From Chrysemys picta bellii (lineage: Eukaryota; Chordata; Testudines; Emydidae): a stretch of DNA of 64,000 nt. The stretch spans positions 34,347,583 to 34,411,582 of the forward strand of contig NC_088797.1 of assembly GCF_011386835.1 (NCBI RefSeq), written 5' to 3'. Under the pieces are notes generated by a model, which worked only from the letters and a program-made list of their open reading frames with translations, had not been told where the DNA came from and searched no databases. Positions 1 through 16,100 of the stretch are shown piece by piece. Position numbers and translations under genes: made by a program. Each line of letters begins with the position of its first letter. Position 1 is the stretch's first letter.

Positions 1-381
1 CTGAGCGCAGTCAGCCCAGATGAATGGAGGGCCCTGCAGAGACAATGGAAACCCAAAGCAAAGCACGACAGCGAAAGCAGCAGGGCTGGAGTTAGGAACA
101 AAGAAGCAGGAGTAATGAGGAGAGAGGGCAATCTTGGCAGCCCCAGGCAGAGCACACACAGGGTCAGACAGACACAGGCTCCAGGAGGCCATGGAGAAAG
201 TGGGGCAGTTGCTTCTGCCATTCTGGCTCAGATTTAAGTCCTGCTTTCACGGCTAACCCCAAGTCTTGCAGCTGCCGTGGGAAAAGCTAAGCCCAGGGCC
301 TGGTGTTCCCTAGAGACTGCACAGAGGCAGGGGGGCCTCAGCTGCCATACACTGGGCACGAGGGCAGTGCGCCACACTTAC

Positions 382-3778
<3,397 letters not shown>

Positions 3779-3845
3779 GTGCAACCTCTAGCCTGCCAGA
3801 CGCAGGGGAACGTGGCGGCGCCCAAGCCGGCTTCAGCGCCCGGAG

Positions 3846-4226
3846 CCAACATGACGGCGCCCAGGGTTGTAACAATTGCGGGAAGCAACATGACGCGGCA
3901 CGGAGGATGGGTGCGCGCGCATGCACACACGTATTCCTACCCTGCAAGCTGCACTTCAAACATCCTCCATTCCAGGACTCAAGATGGCGGCTCCTTGGAT
4001 AGCTTCCAATCCAGTATCCAAGGTGGCGACTCCTTAGGTAGCTTCTATTACACGTTCTAAAATGGCGGCGGCATGGGGAGCTTCCGTTCCGGTAACCAAG
4101 ATCGCAGCATCCAGAACAGGTTCTGTCCCAGAAACTAAGATGGCAGCATCCTGCATCAATGCCTAGCCGCGAATAACATGGTGGTCTTCAGCCAACTTCA
4201 GTTCCACAAACTAAAATAGCTGTACC
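3846..4226 (+). promoter_or_regulatory. 39-bp tandem array of YY1-like sites upstream of ADSS
   Basis: The core of AAGATGGCGGC-like motifs falls at 3851, 3890, then 3984, 4023, 4062, 4101, 4140, 4178 and 4216, a spacing of 39, 39, 39, 39, 38 and 38 bp in the last block. The best matches to the YY1 consensus (CAAGATGGCGGC) are at 3984 and 4062; distal copies decay. Text between motifs is also related (AGCTTCC/CAACTTC followed by CCA), so this is a degenerate minisatellite rather than independent sites. It lies 70-440 bp upstream of the ADSS ATG, in the CpG-rich promoter. YY1 binding is inferred from the motif. Confidence 0.75.
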
Positions 4227-5049
4227 CAGGGAAGCTTCAACCCCATGGCAGTAGTTGTGTTGTGGCAGCACCCAGAGGCTCCAGTGGAAGGACTGGGGGC
4301 ACTGCAGGCCTCAGACTAATCCTCTCTGTCTGCCATAGCTCAGGCTCTAACTAGACAGAACCATGCACAGTCTAGGCCCTATGTTACACAATCCTAGTCT
4401 CAACCCCACATGACCCTCTCTCTGAACCTCCTCCCCAAGCCACTGGTATCTGAACACATGGGCATAAATGAGGCTGATCCAGCAGGGATTGAATCAGGGC
4501 CTCCACAGTTTAAAGCATAAACTGCTACTGCTTGAGCTAAAGAGGCAGGCTCCGTAGCTGGGCCGGTAACAGACTCACAGGCTGTGGGGGTTGGGGACAT
4601 GTAACACACCAACCAGTCAAAATACACAGACAAAATACCAGTGACTCCAGCACCCGAAAAGGGGTCTACCCTCTGCTCCACCCACAACACTCACCACCTC
4701 TCCCAGCTCTGGAATCCACACTCCAAGAAGGCCTCCATTCCCCTTCTGATCCCATGAGCTCATGGCAGGGCCCTTGCACACTCAGTGGCTTTGGTTCTAG
4801 TAACCAGGAAGATGACCCCTCCACCCTAAGGGAAAGGGGTGTTAGTGGTGATGGGAGAGGCATTATTTCCTTGCTCCCAATACCACAATAGGAAACAAGA
4901 TGAGGATGCCCACACTGATCTGGACCAATGTGATGACACCTGTGTTTTGACCATCCCACAGCCAACATGGCAGCACCCAGGGGAGGCAGATGGTGCCGTG
5001 GGAGTCACACATTCAAAGACAAGCTGGATGTCAGGGATCATGTCTCATG
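4227..5049. other. Spacer between ADSS promoter and the next gene
   Basis: I see no gene here. A single further copy of the YY1-array motif (ACATGGCAGCACCCAG) lies at 4966, far from the array. The remainder is ordinary sequence with no recognised repeat. Confidence 0.5.
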
Positions 5050-5055
5050 TTTATT
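5050..5055 (-). terminator. Polyadenylation signal AATAAA of the small gene
   Basis: AATAAA on the minus strand, about 230 bp beyond the stop codon at 5284. The distance suits the 3' end of the 82-codon gene upstream. Confidence 0.6.
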
Positions 5056-5283
5056 ATCTGTGAGAACAAAGAATGACTGGAAAATCTCCCAAGTGTCATG
5101 GGGCAAAATTGCCACCCAGTATCCAAAGGTGTTCCTAGTGTCCTCAAGAAGGCAGCATTTCCAGCTGGCAACAAGCCAGGATGTCCTTGAGCAGCTTGGG
5201 TCCCACTCTCTGATATGGGGCCCCAGCACGTCTCTTGGAAGCAGAAGGCTGTGGTTGCGGTTCTCTCTGGGGTGATCCCATAG

Positions 5284-6529
5284 CTACTTTGACTCAAAGC
5301 TCTTCTGGAAGAGAGGGCTGAGGGTAAGTGAAGGACAGAGCCAAGCACCTGGTGGGGCTCCTTCCAGAAGTCTCTTCCCCCACCCCCACCTTCCCATCAT
5401 CATCCCACCCCAGCCTACGTCTGCAGCAGATAGGACATGGCTCCCCGACCCACCCTCATGGAACCATGCACCACACAGACTGCAACCCCACCGGGAATGG
5501 ACGCTCTGCCAATGCAACAGGGAGCCTGGGATCTCATTGTGTTGTACCTGGGAGTGCCCTGGGAGAGGGAGCCCCAGCATGGGGCACCCAATCCTGCTCT
5601 CACCCATTCCCTGGGGCAATTGGGGGTGTTAGCACTCATCTGGTGCTGCACAGAAACTGTTAGCCCAGGTCCCTCTCCCCTGACACACCAGCATTTGGTT
5701 CAGCTCCTCCACAGTCGCTTTATCCTCCAGAATCCTGAGCAAAGGGGAGAAGAGCTTCCATTACTGATGTGGCCCTTGACCCCCGCATCCCCGCACCTAG
5801 AAGTCCTCCCTGCCCAGCACAGGGGATCACTAAGGCTAGATGGATAATGCACCTGGCAAAGGAGCAATGCTGAGATGGAGAAGATACATGCTGCCTGTGC
5901 CCATCCCACTGCCACTACCTGACGTCTGCAACTACTGCCCTTGCTCTCCATGTCTTGTATCCTCCCTTCACCCACGCCTGTACTACCCTATACAGTATCC
6001 AGCACCCTATGGCCACCCCTCCCAAGAATTAGCAACAATATAAACTCTAACCACCCCAGGGGAAGCTGCCTTAGATACAGCGACTCGGGGAATTAACGAG
6101 TCTGAGGCTGGGACAATTTGGGGTGGGGGTATTGCCCACTTCAGAGGCGGTCCCTCTCCGACGCTACGACCAGTCCCCACACACGTCTCCAAGGGAAGGA
6201 TCCCAAGAAGGGAAGTGGGACCCGCGGGGGATACCGGTTGCTCCATCTCCAGCCCCCGAGAGGATCCCAGGCGGGGCAGGGCTTGCCCTCTCTCCAGCGC
6301 CCTGGGGAAGAGGGGTCCGTCCCAGGCGGCGTCCCCCGGCTCATTACCTCTCCAGCGCCCCATTGATCCGCCGCACGTTGGCCGTGATAGCCACAGTGGC
6401 CCCGCTCAGCCGGCCGAGCGCATCGTCCAGCACCTGGGCATCACTCCGCGTCCGGCCCGACCCGGTCAGCAGCAGCCCAGAGCTCCGGCTGCGCCGAGCG
6501 CCACCCGGGAGCGGAGCCGCCGCCTCCAT
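5284..6529 (-). CDS. Small predicted protein, 82 aa, three exons, function unknown
   Basis: Predicted exons 6348-6529, 5689-5734 and 5284-5304. The start ATG at 6529 opens a CpG-rich exon coding an Ala/Gly/Arg/Ser-rich tip, then a helical stretch with hydrophobic spacing (VLDDALGRLSGATVAI, then NVRRINGALE). Exon 2 continues in frame (RILEDKATVEELNQML) and exon 3 supplies KSFESK and a stop. The acceptor at 5305 follows a good pyrimidine tract; the donor after exon 2 is GTGTGT, which is weaker. An AATAAA at 5050 completes a compact gene. The look is that of a small coiled-coil subunit such as those in BLOC-1/BORC-type or kinetochore complexes, but I do not recognise the family and assign no function. 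It lies between ADSS and the 3' end of HNRNPUL2, on the same strand as both. Confidence 0.6.
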
Positions 6530-6560
6530 GTCCAGACAGGGAGCGCGGGCAGCGTCGCCT

Positions 6561-6584
6561 CACGTGTCTGGAAACGCCCACGTG
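6561..6584. promoter_or_regulatory. Pair of CACGTG E-boxes upstream of the small gene
   Basis: CACGTG at 6561-6566 and again at 6579-6584, within 60 bp upstream of the start codon at 6529 and inside a CpG-rich stretch (about 6280-6800). CACGTG is bound by bHLH-Zip factors (USF, MYC/MAX, MITF/TFE). TCACGTG also resembles the lysosomal CLEAR element. Factor identity is inference. Confidence 0.5.
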
Positions 6585-7214
6585 GGGTTGCGGGGGGCAG
6601 CCCAGCCTCCTAAGGAGCAGCCCACGGTCCCTCCGGCTCTGGGGCTAGGTCAGCCCCCAGAACTGCTGGGGGCAAAGGCGGTGCCGAGCCTCCATTCCCC
6701 GACCCAGCCTCGGCCTGGGCCACTACCCGCCCCCCCCCCCAAAGAGCACATTAGGGCGCGTGCACGCTGCAGCGGTGACAGGTGTGGAGAGAAGCGAAGC
6801 AGAGAGGTACGGCGCCAAATAGGGCTGATCAGACAGTCGCAAAGGGGCTTTTAGGGTCTAGGAGACCCTTCCCCACATGGAGCACAAGCCCCTCCCCCGT
6901 TAGGCTCAGATTACCCCCCAGCACACGGTTCCCAGGGCCCAAACCGCAGCAGCCACTCTCATAGGGCCTGCTCTTGGGAAGAAAGGGTATCCCTTGCACA
7001 GCTAGAGGGAAAGCACTGGAGTCCATATTAACAGTGCGCTGACACTGGGCGTCGCCACCAAGTGCTAGGCTGCTCCATGCTAGGGCCCACGGCGAGCTGC
7101 ATGGGCACTAAGACTTCCATTATACAGCATGGAGCAGGCAGGGTGAATGCAGGGGATCTGAATAAAGGAGCCTTATGAAAAGAGCAAAATTAGTCTGGTC
7201 TTTTGAGTTTTCTT

Positions 7215-7220
7215 TTTATT
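7215..7220 (-). terminator. HNRNPUL2: Polyadenylation signal of HNRNPUL2
   Basis: AATAAA on the minus strand at the end of a long AT-rich stretch downstream of the HNRNPUL2 stop. It would give a 3'UTR of about 3 kb. No better signal is obvious between it and the small gene's promoter. Confidence 0.55.
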
Positions 7221-10199
7221 GGAGAGGGGAAGAAGAGCCAAAGTATAGAGACACCTACGAAGTCAGTGCAGCAACATAAGGATGTTAAGTCAAGCCAATG
7301 GTTATTTATTCTAAAAATGGAAGCTATTGCCTACATTTGCCAGAATCTGAAGGAAAGTTACAGATGTAAACAACCACACAGTTACATGTTCAATGGTAAA
7401 ACCCTTTTACTGGCCACTTCAAAACGTTTTACAGTTTGTAAAAACATTTACAGCCTTCATGTTCTCAAGCTTTCCATCTACAGCAACTAAGACGTACAAT
7501 CATGAAACACTAACAGATCTAAAACAGGCTGCATTTCCTTGTTTACCATTTAATTTTTCTTTTTTTTCCTCTTTTTTTTAACAAAAATGTGCAGAAAAAG
7601 ACATCTACTGAAGTCGCTAAGATCTCTTGGTCTTACGGACAAGGATGTGGCAGTTCTAGTCATCCCCAGAAAAACAGGTTTTATTTAAAAAGGACTATAG
7701 CTTCAAAAGTTATTCTGTTAACGATGACAGCGCCTCCTGAAGTGATTTAAGCTTTCCTGGCTCCAGTGCCAGTTACTCCATGTCCCCCAAACTCAATGAA
7801 GCTGTGGAGGATCTGCACACTGGAGGCTGCCTGTGCCCCACCAATTGGAAAGCACACCCCAAGAAGGAACTTTTTAAAAATACCAAAGCATCGAACACCC
7901 TTGCCAGCACACAGCTACTGCAGGCTCCTGCTTTCTCCCCTTTACCCCTGTCCCAAGAGTATTTTCTAGTGGCCTGAAGCATCATTTAAAATACCAGTTG
8001 CTTTGTTATAAAAACGGTCGTCACACAGTCACACGTTCAGATACACACATGCGGCACCGCAGTTGGAGACAGTAGAACTCTGCTTCTCACTAGTTCTTGC
8101 ATTGGGAAGTGGCACAGGGCTGGGAGATCCCAGCAACCTGTTACCTGTGCTCTCTGGTGCTGGCAGAGCCATGTCTCACCATGTCCTGGTCTGGATGGAG
8201 GGGTTTAGTCTGGGCTGGGATGTGACAATGGGCATTGGAGACAGGGCAGCTTGCAATGGTAGGCAGAGAATAAAAAAATTCAATTTTTAAAACAAATTAA
8301 AATGTTTGTATTTCAAACAGCAAATCACAGAGAGTAGAAGATAATCTTCAAGCAGGGAAGGAAAGGAACAGGGGGACTGGACATAATTAGCTCCCTAGCC
8401 AAATCCAAGGCTATAGGACCAGAACCAAGAGTATTTACAATTCACTTCCTAAGAGGGTATCCTGTCCTCACTGGGAAAGAAGGATGGGGGAAGAATCACA
8501 GGGCGGGAGACAAACTGATGAGAATGAAACAAAAGTAAAGATCAATGCTAAATTTCATAATGGGAAAATAAATCCCCCACCCCCCGCCCAAAAAATACAA
8601 GCCAGCCATATCCACTTCTGCCATGAATGCACTCCCTACACAAGTAGCTGCCCCCATTTCTCCCCCCAACACACAACTATTTGCCTGGGAAAGGAATAAT
8701 TTCTGAAATTATGCCCCCTCCTCCCACCCAATCTTACAGAAATTCTGAAGACTGAGGACAACCCAAATTTTATACTGAAGCACGCTCTAAGCACTGAAGG
8801 GATCCTCCTTCACATAGTGTCCTCAGGAACCCCCTTCCCCTCTTGTGGGACTAGACTTCACAGCTAAAGAGTGTATCAAAGTCAAAACCCTATTGTTTTC
8901 AAGCCATGGGGAGGGGAGGAGAGGGGAGGACGGACACACACACACACTCACTCACCCACCCACTTCAGGCTGGTTCACTACTGCACTCAATCGCCTTCCC
9001 TAGTTTCCTATATACACGCTCTACCAGTTTATCAAAACCACAGGAGCACTTTAACAACTGTGCCCTCTTCTTACGGTATAAAATTGTTGCTATTCTCAGC
9101 ACTATCTCCTCACAGGTGAAGGTTACACACTGCATGGGTTGCCTATATACACACACATTACGCTCTAATGAAGAAAAGATCCAGCAGAAACCCTGAGAAA
9201 TGTTCCTTCTCTTCCACTAAAGAGGACAGACACTATACAGAGATGATTCAGCACCTGGCCAAGCCTGCTAGCCTCGGGGCGAGGGGGAGGGAGAGAGGGG
9301 AAGAGAACAGAGTCTCACCAAGACAGTCTGCTTTGGCCAGGGAAGACGGAGAATTTAGGGACCGGCATACTAAATTCCTGTGCTTCCTTCTGCCAAAAAA
9401 CAGCTCATGATTCCACTTACAAGCTTTCAGGGAAATTTAATAGCCAGGGGGGTGAAGCAAACTGCTCGGCTAAAAAGCACAGCCTTTGGCCAGGGATACG
9501 TTACATCCAGCCAGCACAGCACTGCCAGACGAGACAACAGCAGGAACGTGGAACTCTGCCAGATTTTCCAAGGTGGAAACGATCCCTTCTCCACCAGTCA
9601 TTGAAGAGCACTAGACTCCAGAATCACTGTGGGCAGAGCCCCACACATCACCCCAAAGCTAGATCAGCAAATGATAATCTGGAAGGAAATTAGTTTTGCA
9701 AGTGAATGATCAGTCAATAATTAATATTGCCTGCCCTCCCAACCCTCCCTCTGCCCCCAGGGGATGCTGGCCCCTCTATTCTCACTCATCTGTACCTCCA
9801 GGTTCTTACATGTTCAGTTCCCATCACTGAGCGCATCTTGCAAACCCCTGCACCTCCCTGCCCGGCTGCCAGTCCAGCTGCTCTAGAAAGTTGTTAAAGG
9901 GTACGTGGTTTTCCTGCCCAATCACAGGGTACAGGCCAGGCAGCGCTAAGTGCTGCACTCTCTGCGCAAACATTTTGATTACAAATATCTAACTAGGTTT
10001 GAAATGTTTTATAGAATAAGACAATATTCTTTTCAACAAACTTTTAAAAAAAAAATTTACAGTTTTTTTCCTCCTCCCACCCCTCCCCCCGCCGCCGCTC
10101 TCCCCCCAACAGCCCTGTTTCCATTGGTTGTGTTTTGGGAAGTTGCAGACACCTCCGCAGATTCAGCTTCTTGGCTGAAGGGTGAAGACGGCTGGGATT
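7221..10199 (-). other. HNRNPUL2: Predicted HNRNPUL2 3'UTR
   Basis: About 3 kb between the stop codon at 10200-10202 and the AATAAA at 7215, without splice-like structure or recognisable repeat insertions apart from a short CA tract near 8936 and an A/T-rich run near 10045. The lack of transposons, against their abundance elsewhere, fits a constrained untranslated region. No other gene is visible here. Confidence 0.6.
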
Positions 10200-13100
10200 T
10201 CACCGATATCCTTGGTATCCGTAGTAGTTCCTGTAGTATCGGTCTCTGTCTTGGTAGTAGTTCTGCCACTGGAAGGAAAACAGAAGCAGTTTGTATCCAG
10301 GGGCACTGTGCTGGAAAGGCCATGTTCCCCCTATAACCATACAGCTATAGCGTCTACCCAGCCCCCTGTCCTCCTTCATAAATGTCCTAAGACAGCAGCT
10401 CTCGACTATGAGTATGCTACTCTGACTTAGCCTGCTTGCTTCCACACTGCTCCTACAGGTGACCAGGCTCTTCATTGCAATGAAAACTCAAGAGACCTCT
10501 AAAAGTGATTGGAACAAGAAGGAGCTGTCAAGCCTTGTTGCCAATGCATAAGAGAAGCAGTAACAGGAACTGTGTTCAATAGGACAGGTAAAAACAACCA
10601 AACACTCACTTAATACCACTCTTCCACGTGGAAAGTTGATATAGTTGCTACAGGGATGCTGGGATGATACTTCTACAGGTGGACCATGGCAACAGGAAAT
10701 GGGAGTGAGGTGTTCACAAGACATCTACTCTTAAGGTTGAAAAGCCCCTCCTAGAATTATTACTGCCCTGTGGTGTGTGGTCACTCACCTCCCGGTTGTA
10801 CTGCCTGTAGTAATCTCGGTATCTGTTGTAATCATACTCGCGTCCGTAGAATCGATCATAGTCCCCTCTGTACCGGTCATAGAAGTTACGGTAACCCTGT
10901 GAAAACAGAGGTGGTTACCTAAGCACACCAAACAATGTGCTCTGTAGGAAGATATGGTCCTGTGGGAAGCAGAACCCCACCCTATGGCAGCACCCCATAG
11001 CCTCCTATAATTGGGTTCTATAGTCTCTTCTACCCAAAGATCTCAAAGCATTTTATACAGAGGTGGGTGCATATCCCTGTTTTAGAGATGGGGAAACAGC
11101 AAATCAGTGGCAGCCAGGACTAGACCACCTAGGTTCAGGCAGCCACCAAGATGCAGCACGTGACGGCTGCCAATACCCTGAGTACAAGATGTGGCTTAAA
11201 GGTAAGGCATGGTGCAAAGGATCCCAAAGGCTACCAGGAAGGACTCTATCAGTACAGAAGTTACATTTTTTAAAGTCTCCTTCTCATGGGAGGAAGTGTG
11301 GCCTAGAGGCTAAAACACTGGACTGAGACTCAGAACATCTGGGTTCCATTCCTGGTTCTACAACTGCATGCTCAGAGTCCTTGGGCAAGTCACTTTCCCC
11401 TCTGTGCTTCTGGCCTCCTTTGTCAAGTACTCTGAGGTCTATGGATAAGAATCACCATACAAGAGCTAGGTATTATCATCTCCTCCTCCTCTTGGGAAGA
11501 AAATGGAGCAAGAATCACCCCAAAACTCCCTCTTTCCCTGTAGAGGAAAAATCAACAACAACCGCCATATCCCCTGCCTGTATTTGGTATGAAGTAGTCA
11601 GAACTAATGCACTCACTCCTCTGTTTCCAGGCTGCCCCCAGTACTGCTGCTGTCCATAAGATCGATTGTCATAACCTCGGCGCTGTCCACCGACTAGAAA
11701 GGAAACAGGCAAGGTCTCAGACAAAGCTACAGATGCAGTACCTCGTAAACATCAGCAAGAGTCAGGCTGTTCCTGAGCTGCCCCATGGCTTGCAATCCCC
11801 TCATGGCAGAAGGCAAAACTTCCTTTTGTCAGACGTTCTAATCACAGGTCAGCACAGTAACTTCCTATTGGTTGCATGTTTCCCCTTTGGGGAGTGAAAG
11901 CAGCAAACATTCAGTACAGAAGAAACCAGGACTCTATAGGGAGAAGGTTAGACTAGGTTTAACTTTTCTGTTAAAACAGCTAGAGCCAGAAGGAGAGAAA
12001 TGAAACCACAGATTAAGAAAAAACAAAAATTCTGTCAGGAAAAACTAGCAAAGATTCTGGTATAACCGACCATACCAGATTTTACACCCTCCAATAAAGT
12101 TACAGGACAGAAAAATCCAGCAGCAGCCCCACTTATCCCAATCTCAGTAGCTCCCAAGCAAAGTGAAAGAATGGTGTTTGGATAGGAAAAGCATAGCATG
12201 AGACAGGCAACACACCATAAGCAGAGGATAAACATTAATGGAACAACATCCCACTAGGGAGAGATGTCCAGTAATGCTCTGCTGCAGTCTATAGAATGAC
12301 TAGGACTAATTCATACAGATATTGACAACCTACAGGAGTAAAACATACACTGGGTGTTGTTTGTCAGGGATACTGAACAAGTTAGAATTGTCAGAAGTGG
12401 AAAGCAGAGGGAGAGAGAAACTGCAGGATGTTCTGGAAAGGTGAGAGAGATGGGGCAATGGGAAGAAACTCAATTCAGATAAATAAGGCAGCAGGGGGAA
12501 GCTGTCTGCAAGCAGGAGACTGGAGAGTTGAGACAAGCAAGAGCTTACATCATTGTGATGCTGCAGCAGAATAATGCACATTTAAGACTAGTAACAAAGT
12601 CTTGGGGTAGAAAGGACACATGCAAATTAAGAAAATTTTTTGTCACCAGTGAAGGTTACAAAAGCTTATGGGAACAGAGCACTCTATAATACAGATTTAA
12701 GATGGTTACTTCTGCCATGACAGTAAGAATTAAGGACACGGAGGGAGCCCAAGTTTCACTGAAAGGCAAATGACTATGAGGGCTGAGATTTTCAAAAGCA
12801 TCGGTTGGCACAAAACAAGAACAATTTAGGCTCTGAATAAGGAAGAGGAAGTTAAACCATGAGGGCAACTGGGCAAGGGAGGTGCTTGAGAAAAGAACTA
12901 GAAGCTGGAGTGGTGAGAAAGTTCTGTTCTCTTGCTGAGGCCTGCACTGAGTGACCCAAGTCCCTTCTTCAAAACCTAGGGAGCAGAATCCTTACAGTTT
13001 GCCTTGACATCAAGAAAATACGGCAAGAGGAGCCTTTAGATACAAAAGAGACCAGAGAGGCAGTGCTGCCCAGCCCCTACAGAGCCTCACCATATCCCTG

Positions 13101-16100
13101 GCCACGGTTGCGGTTCTGACGGTTGCGCTTGTTGCGATTATTGCGACGGTTTGCCCGTTTCTCAGATGGAGGGAGCAGTTTTCTGGCCTCCTCCTTGTAT
13201 TTGGTAACCAGTGGCTGGGCCTCCTCCTTCACCAGCTCTTCATACATCACCTCATCTAAGTAATCACTCTTCTCCGGAAGTGAGAAGTTAGCTGCGTTAA
13301 AATGGAAACAGCAAGAGAGTTCACAAGATCAAGGCAGCTTTCAGTGGCTCAAGACCCTATTTCCCAGCAGAGAAGAGATTCAGGAGGTTAATAGACTTCC
13401 TACCCCATCACCCCAAAGGGGCACCTGGGCTCCTACCACTGCCCAGGACTGTCTGGAACTAGCTAGTTTCTCTGAATTATTTAAAGATTGTTAGAGATGC
13501 TGCACCACAATGCAACAGGCTTGGTTGAGCCTGTCTACCTTTCATTTCCAGCATCACCGATTCAGGCACATCCTCCCCCTCAACCTCCTTCCTCAGCTCC
13601 AGCCTCTTCTTCCAGTCTTCTTCATTGGGGACAATCACAACCACCTTGCGAGAGAAACCCTTGAAGGCAAGCAGCTTCCGTCGCTGGCCGGAGTTATACA
13701 CATTACACTGAGGGGGGAAAGAAACGGGTTTCAGAAATTCATCTGCCACTAACTCAGCCCAGTCTGGATCCCCTCCAATCAGAATGGGACATGAGCTGAG
13801 GAGCATGCTCAGCGTGCCCTGAAGTCAAAGTTGCTCAGGTCAGGAAGTCACTGGGATTTAGTAACAATACCTGATCAAGAATGTAGTTTCTCTTTGCCCT
13901 GGGAGCAATCTGGACCAGCTTGCTAAGGCACTGGGCAGCTTGCTGGATTAACAGGTCTCGGCTCTTGGGATCCATCTCTTCATCCTCAAGGCCCTTTGTC
14001 TGGCAAGAGGAAAAGGGACATCAATAAGAGATTCTTCAGATATACACAGTGTTCTACCAGCCCTGTGGTTACCCATCTCTAGCACCAGGTGTCAGACACA
14101 AGCTATTGGTGCAGAGATAACTCATAATGCAATTCCTCTAGCTCGGCCACTAGTTCTGCCCTCTGGAGCTGAAGCCTTCTTCAGCCTGGAATCATGTACA
14201 GATTGACCTTAAAAGAGGGGAAAACCCACCCCTTTCTGCTGTTATCAGAGGAGTCCCCTCCCCTTACTACTCCACTAAGCAATTTTCTGCAATGCCATAG
14301 TTATAGCAGAACATTGGCAAGGGGATATAAAGCCACTATACTTTCTAGGATTGTCCAGCCAGCCCAGCCCAGTGAAGGCTCTAAGTGATACCACTCTACC
14401 CAAGGGAAGGGCTTACCCTCATCTGGTAGAGAACAGTCTCTGTTCCCAAGATGTTGTATCGTTTCTCTTGATTTTCCTGGGTGTACTTCTGTGCCCACTG
14501 GGTCTTCCCAGACCCTGGCAGTCCAACCATCAGCAGTACCTGCAGGAAGCACCACACAGAGGTTAGAGGAGAAAGAGCTGAAATGATTAAATATCTGAGT
14601 AGAAACAGTAACAGTCAACACCATGCCTTGCAGGGAATGGCTCTTTCCATATGTACGTCAAGTTTTCCTTTAAAAAAACAGACCAATATGCCATGCAGCA
14701 CAGCCACTAACTCACAGCCATGTTGACTCCTTACAAGCAATAACTAGGCCTGTCTGGAACAAACCCCATTACCTCACACTCCTCTGTGGTTTTGGGCGGA
14801 AGAGGCGTGCGCACTCGGTCCTCAACCGGGATGGCGTGGATGAACACATATTCCTCAGGAATTGGGAAGAAGGGCTCCTCCTTCTGACCGAAGTTCAATT
14901 CAACCACACAGTTTTTGCACAGCACGTGTGGCAGGAGGGCTCTGTCAGCGAGAGATTCTTTACTGATCCGGAAGGCCACTCCCAGTTCCTCCCCATTCTT
15001 GGAGAAGGACAGCTCCACCTCTTCACTCTCAAAGTTCTGTGACAACAAAGAACACAAGAGTCCTGTGACCAGCAAGTTTTGAGGGGTGGCCACTATTTCT
15101 CCCTTCATTGTCTTTCCTCCAAATCCATCTCCCAGCAGGCTCCTGCACGAACAGGAGAAAAGCCACTTCACATATATTTTGGATGCAAGGATAGAAGTCT
15201 TCCCCCTCCTCCGCCCCTCTGAGATGGCAACCACAGGCCTTAGCTACAGCAGGGGTTCTCAACCTTTTTCTTTTGGAGAGACACCCCCCCCCCCCACGCT
15301 ATAAAAACTCCACGGTCCACCTGTGCCACAATAACTGGTTTTCTGCATATAAAAGCCAGGGCTGGAGTTAGGGACTAGCAAGCAGGACAACTGCCTGAGG
15401 CCCCATGCCACAGGGGCTCCCAAAAAGCTATAATGCTTAGGCTTTGGTTTCAGCCCTGGGTGGCAGGGCTCAGGGGCCAGACTTCAGCCCCAGGGTGCTG
15501 GGACGTCAGCTTTCTGCCCTGGGCCCCAGCAAGACTAATGCTGGCCTTGCTTGGTGGCCCCCCAAAACTTGCTCGTGGCCCCCCCAGGGGGCCCCAGACT
15601 CCTGATTGAGAACCACTGATCTACAGCACTTACCGCAAAGCAACTAATCACATCATTCTCCCCAAAGGGCTGACCAAACTCTTCAAACTGCCCATTTTCA
15701 GCCTTCAACCCTCGTCCATCATAGCCATAAGAAAACTCATCCTCACCTGGAAAAGAGCAGCAGCTATTACACACGTTTTCCCAAACTGTGTCACTGCTGA
15801 GCCAAACTGCCCACTGCAGCTCTTAGAAAATCCCAGCCCAGGCTGCAGCAGCAGCAGCTCAACAGCTCTGTAACCTCCCCCAGCTCATAGCTAACATAAC
15901 AGAAAAATGAGCTCAGTTACCTAGCTGGGAACGAGAGAAATCCACAGACCATCCAACCCGAAGAAGCGGGACCTCCGTACTGCCTTCCTTCACTGGGAGA
16001 TTCTGTGTTACCTAGACAAATAAAAGAGAAGGAGTCATTTAGCATGTTGTGTGCAAAGCTAGAGTCAGGCCTCTCCGAGACTATAATCCTCCTCCAGGTG

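Noticed and set aside
11287..11430. tRNA gene
   Set aside because: Only the box-B-like part of a MIR/CORE-SINE is present; no cloverleaf can be drawn.
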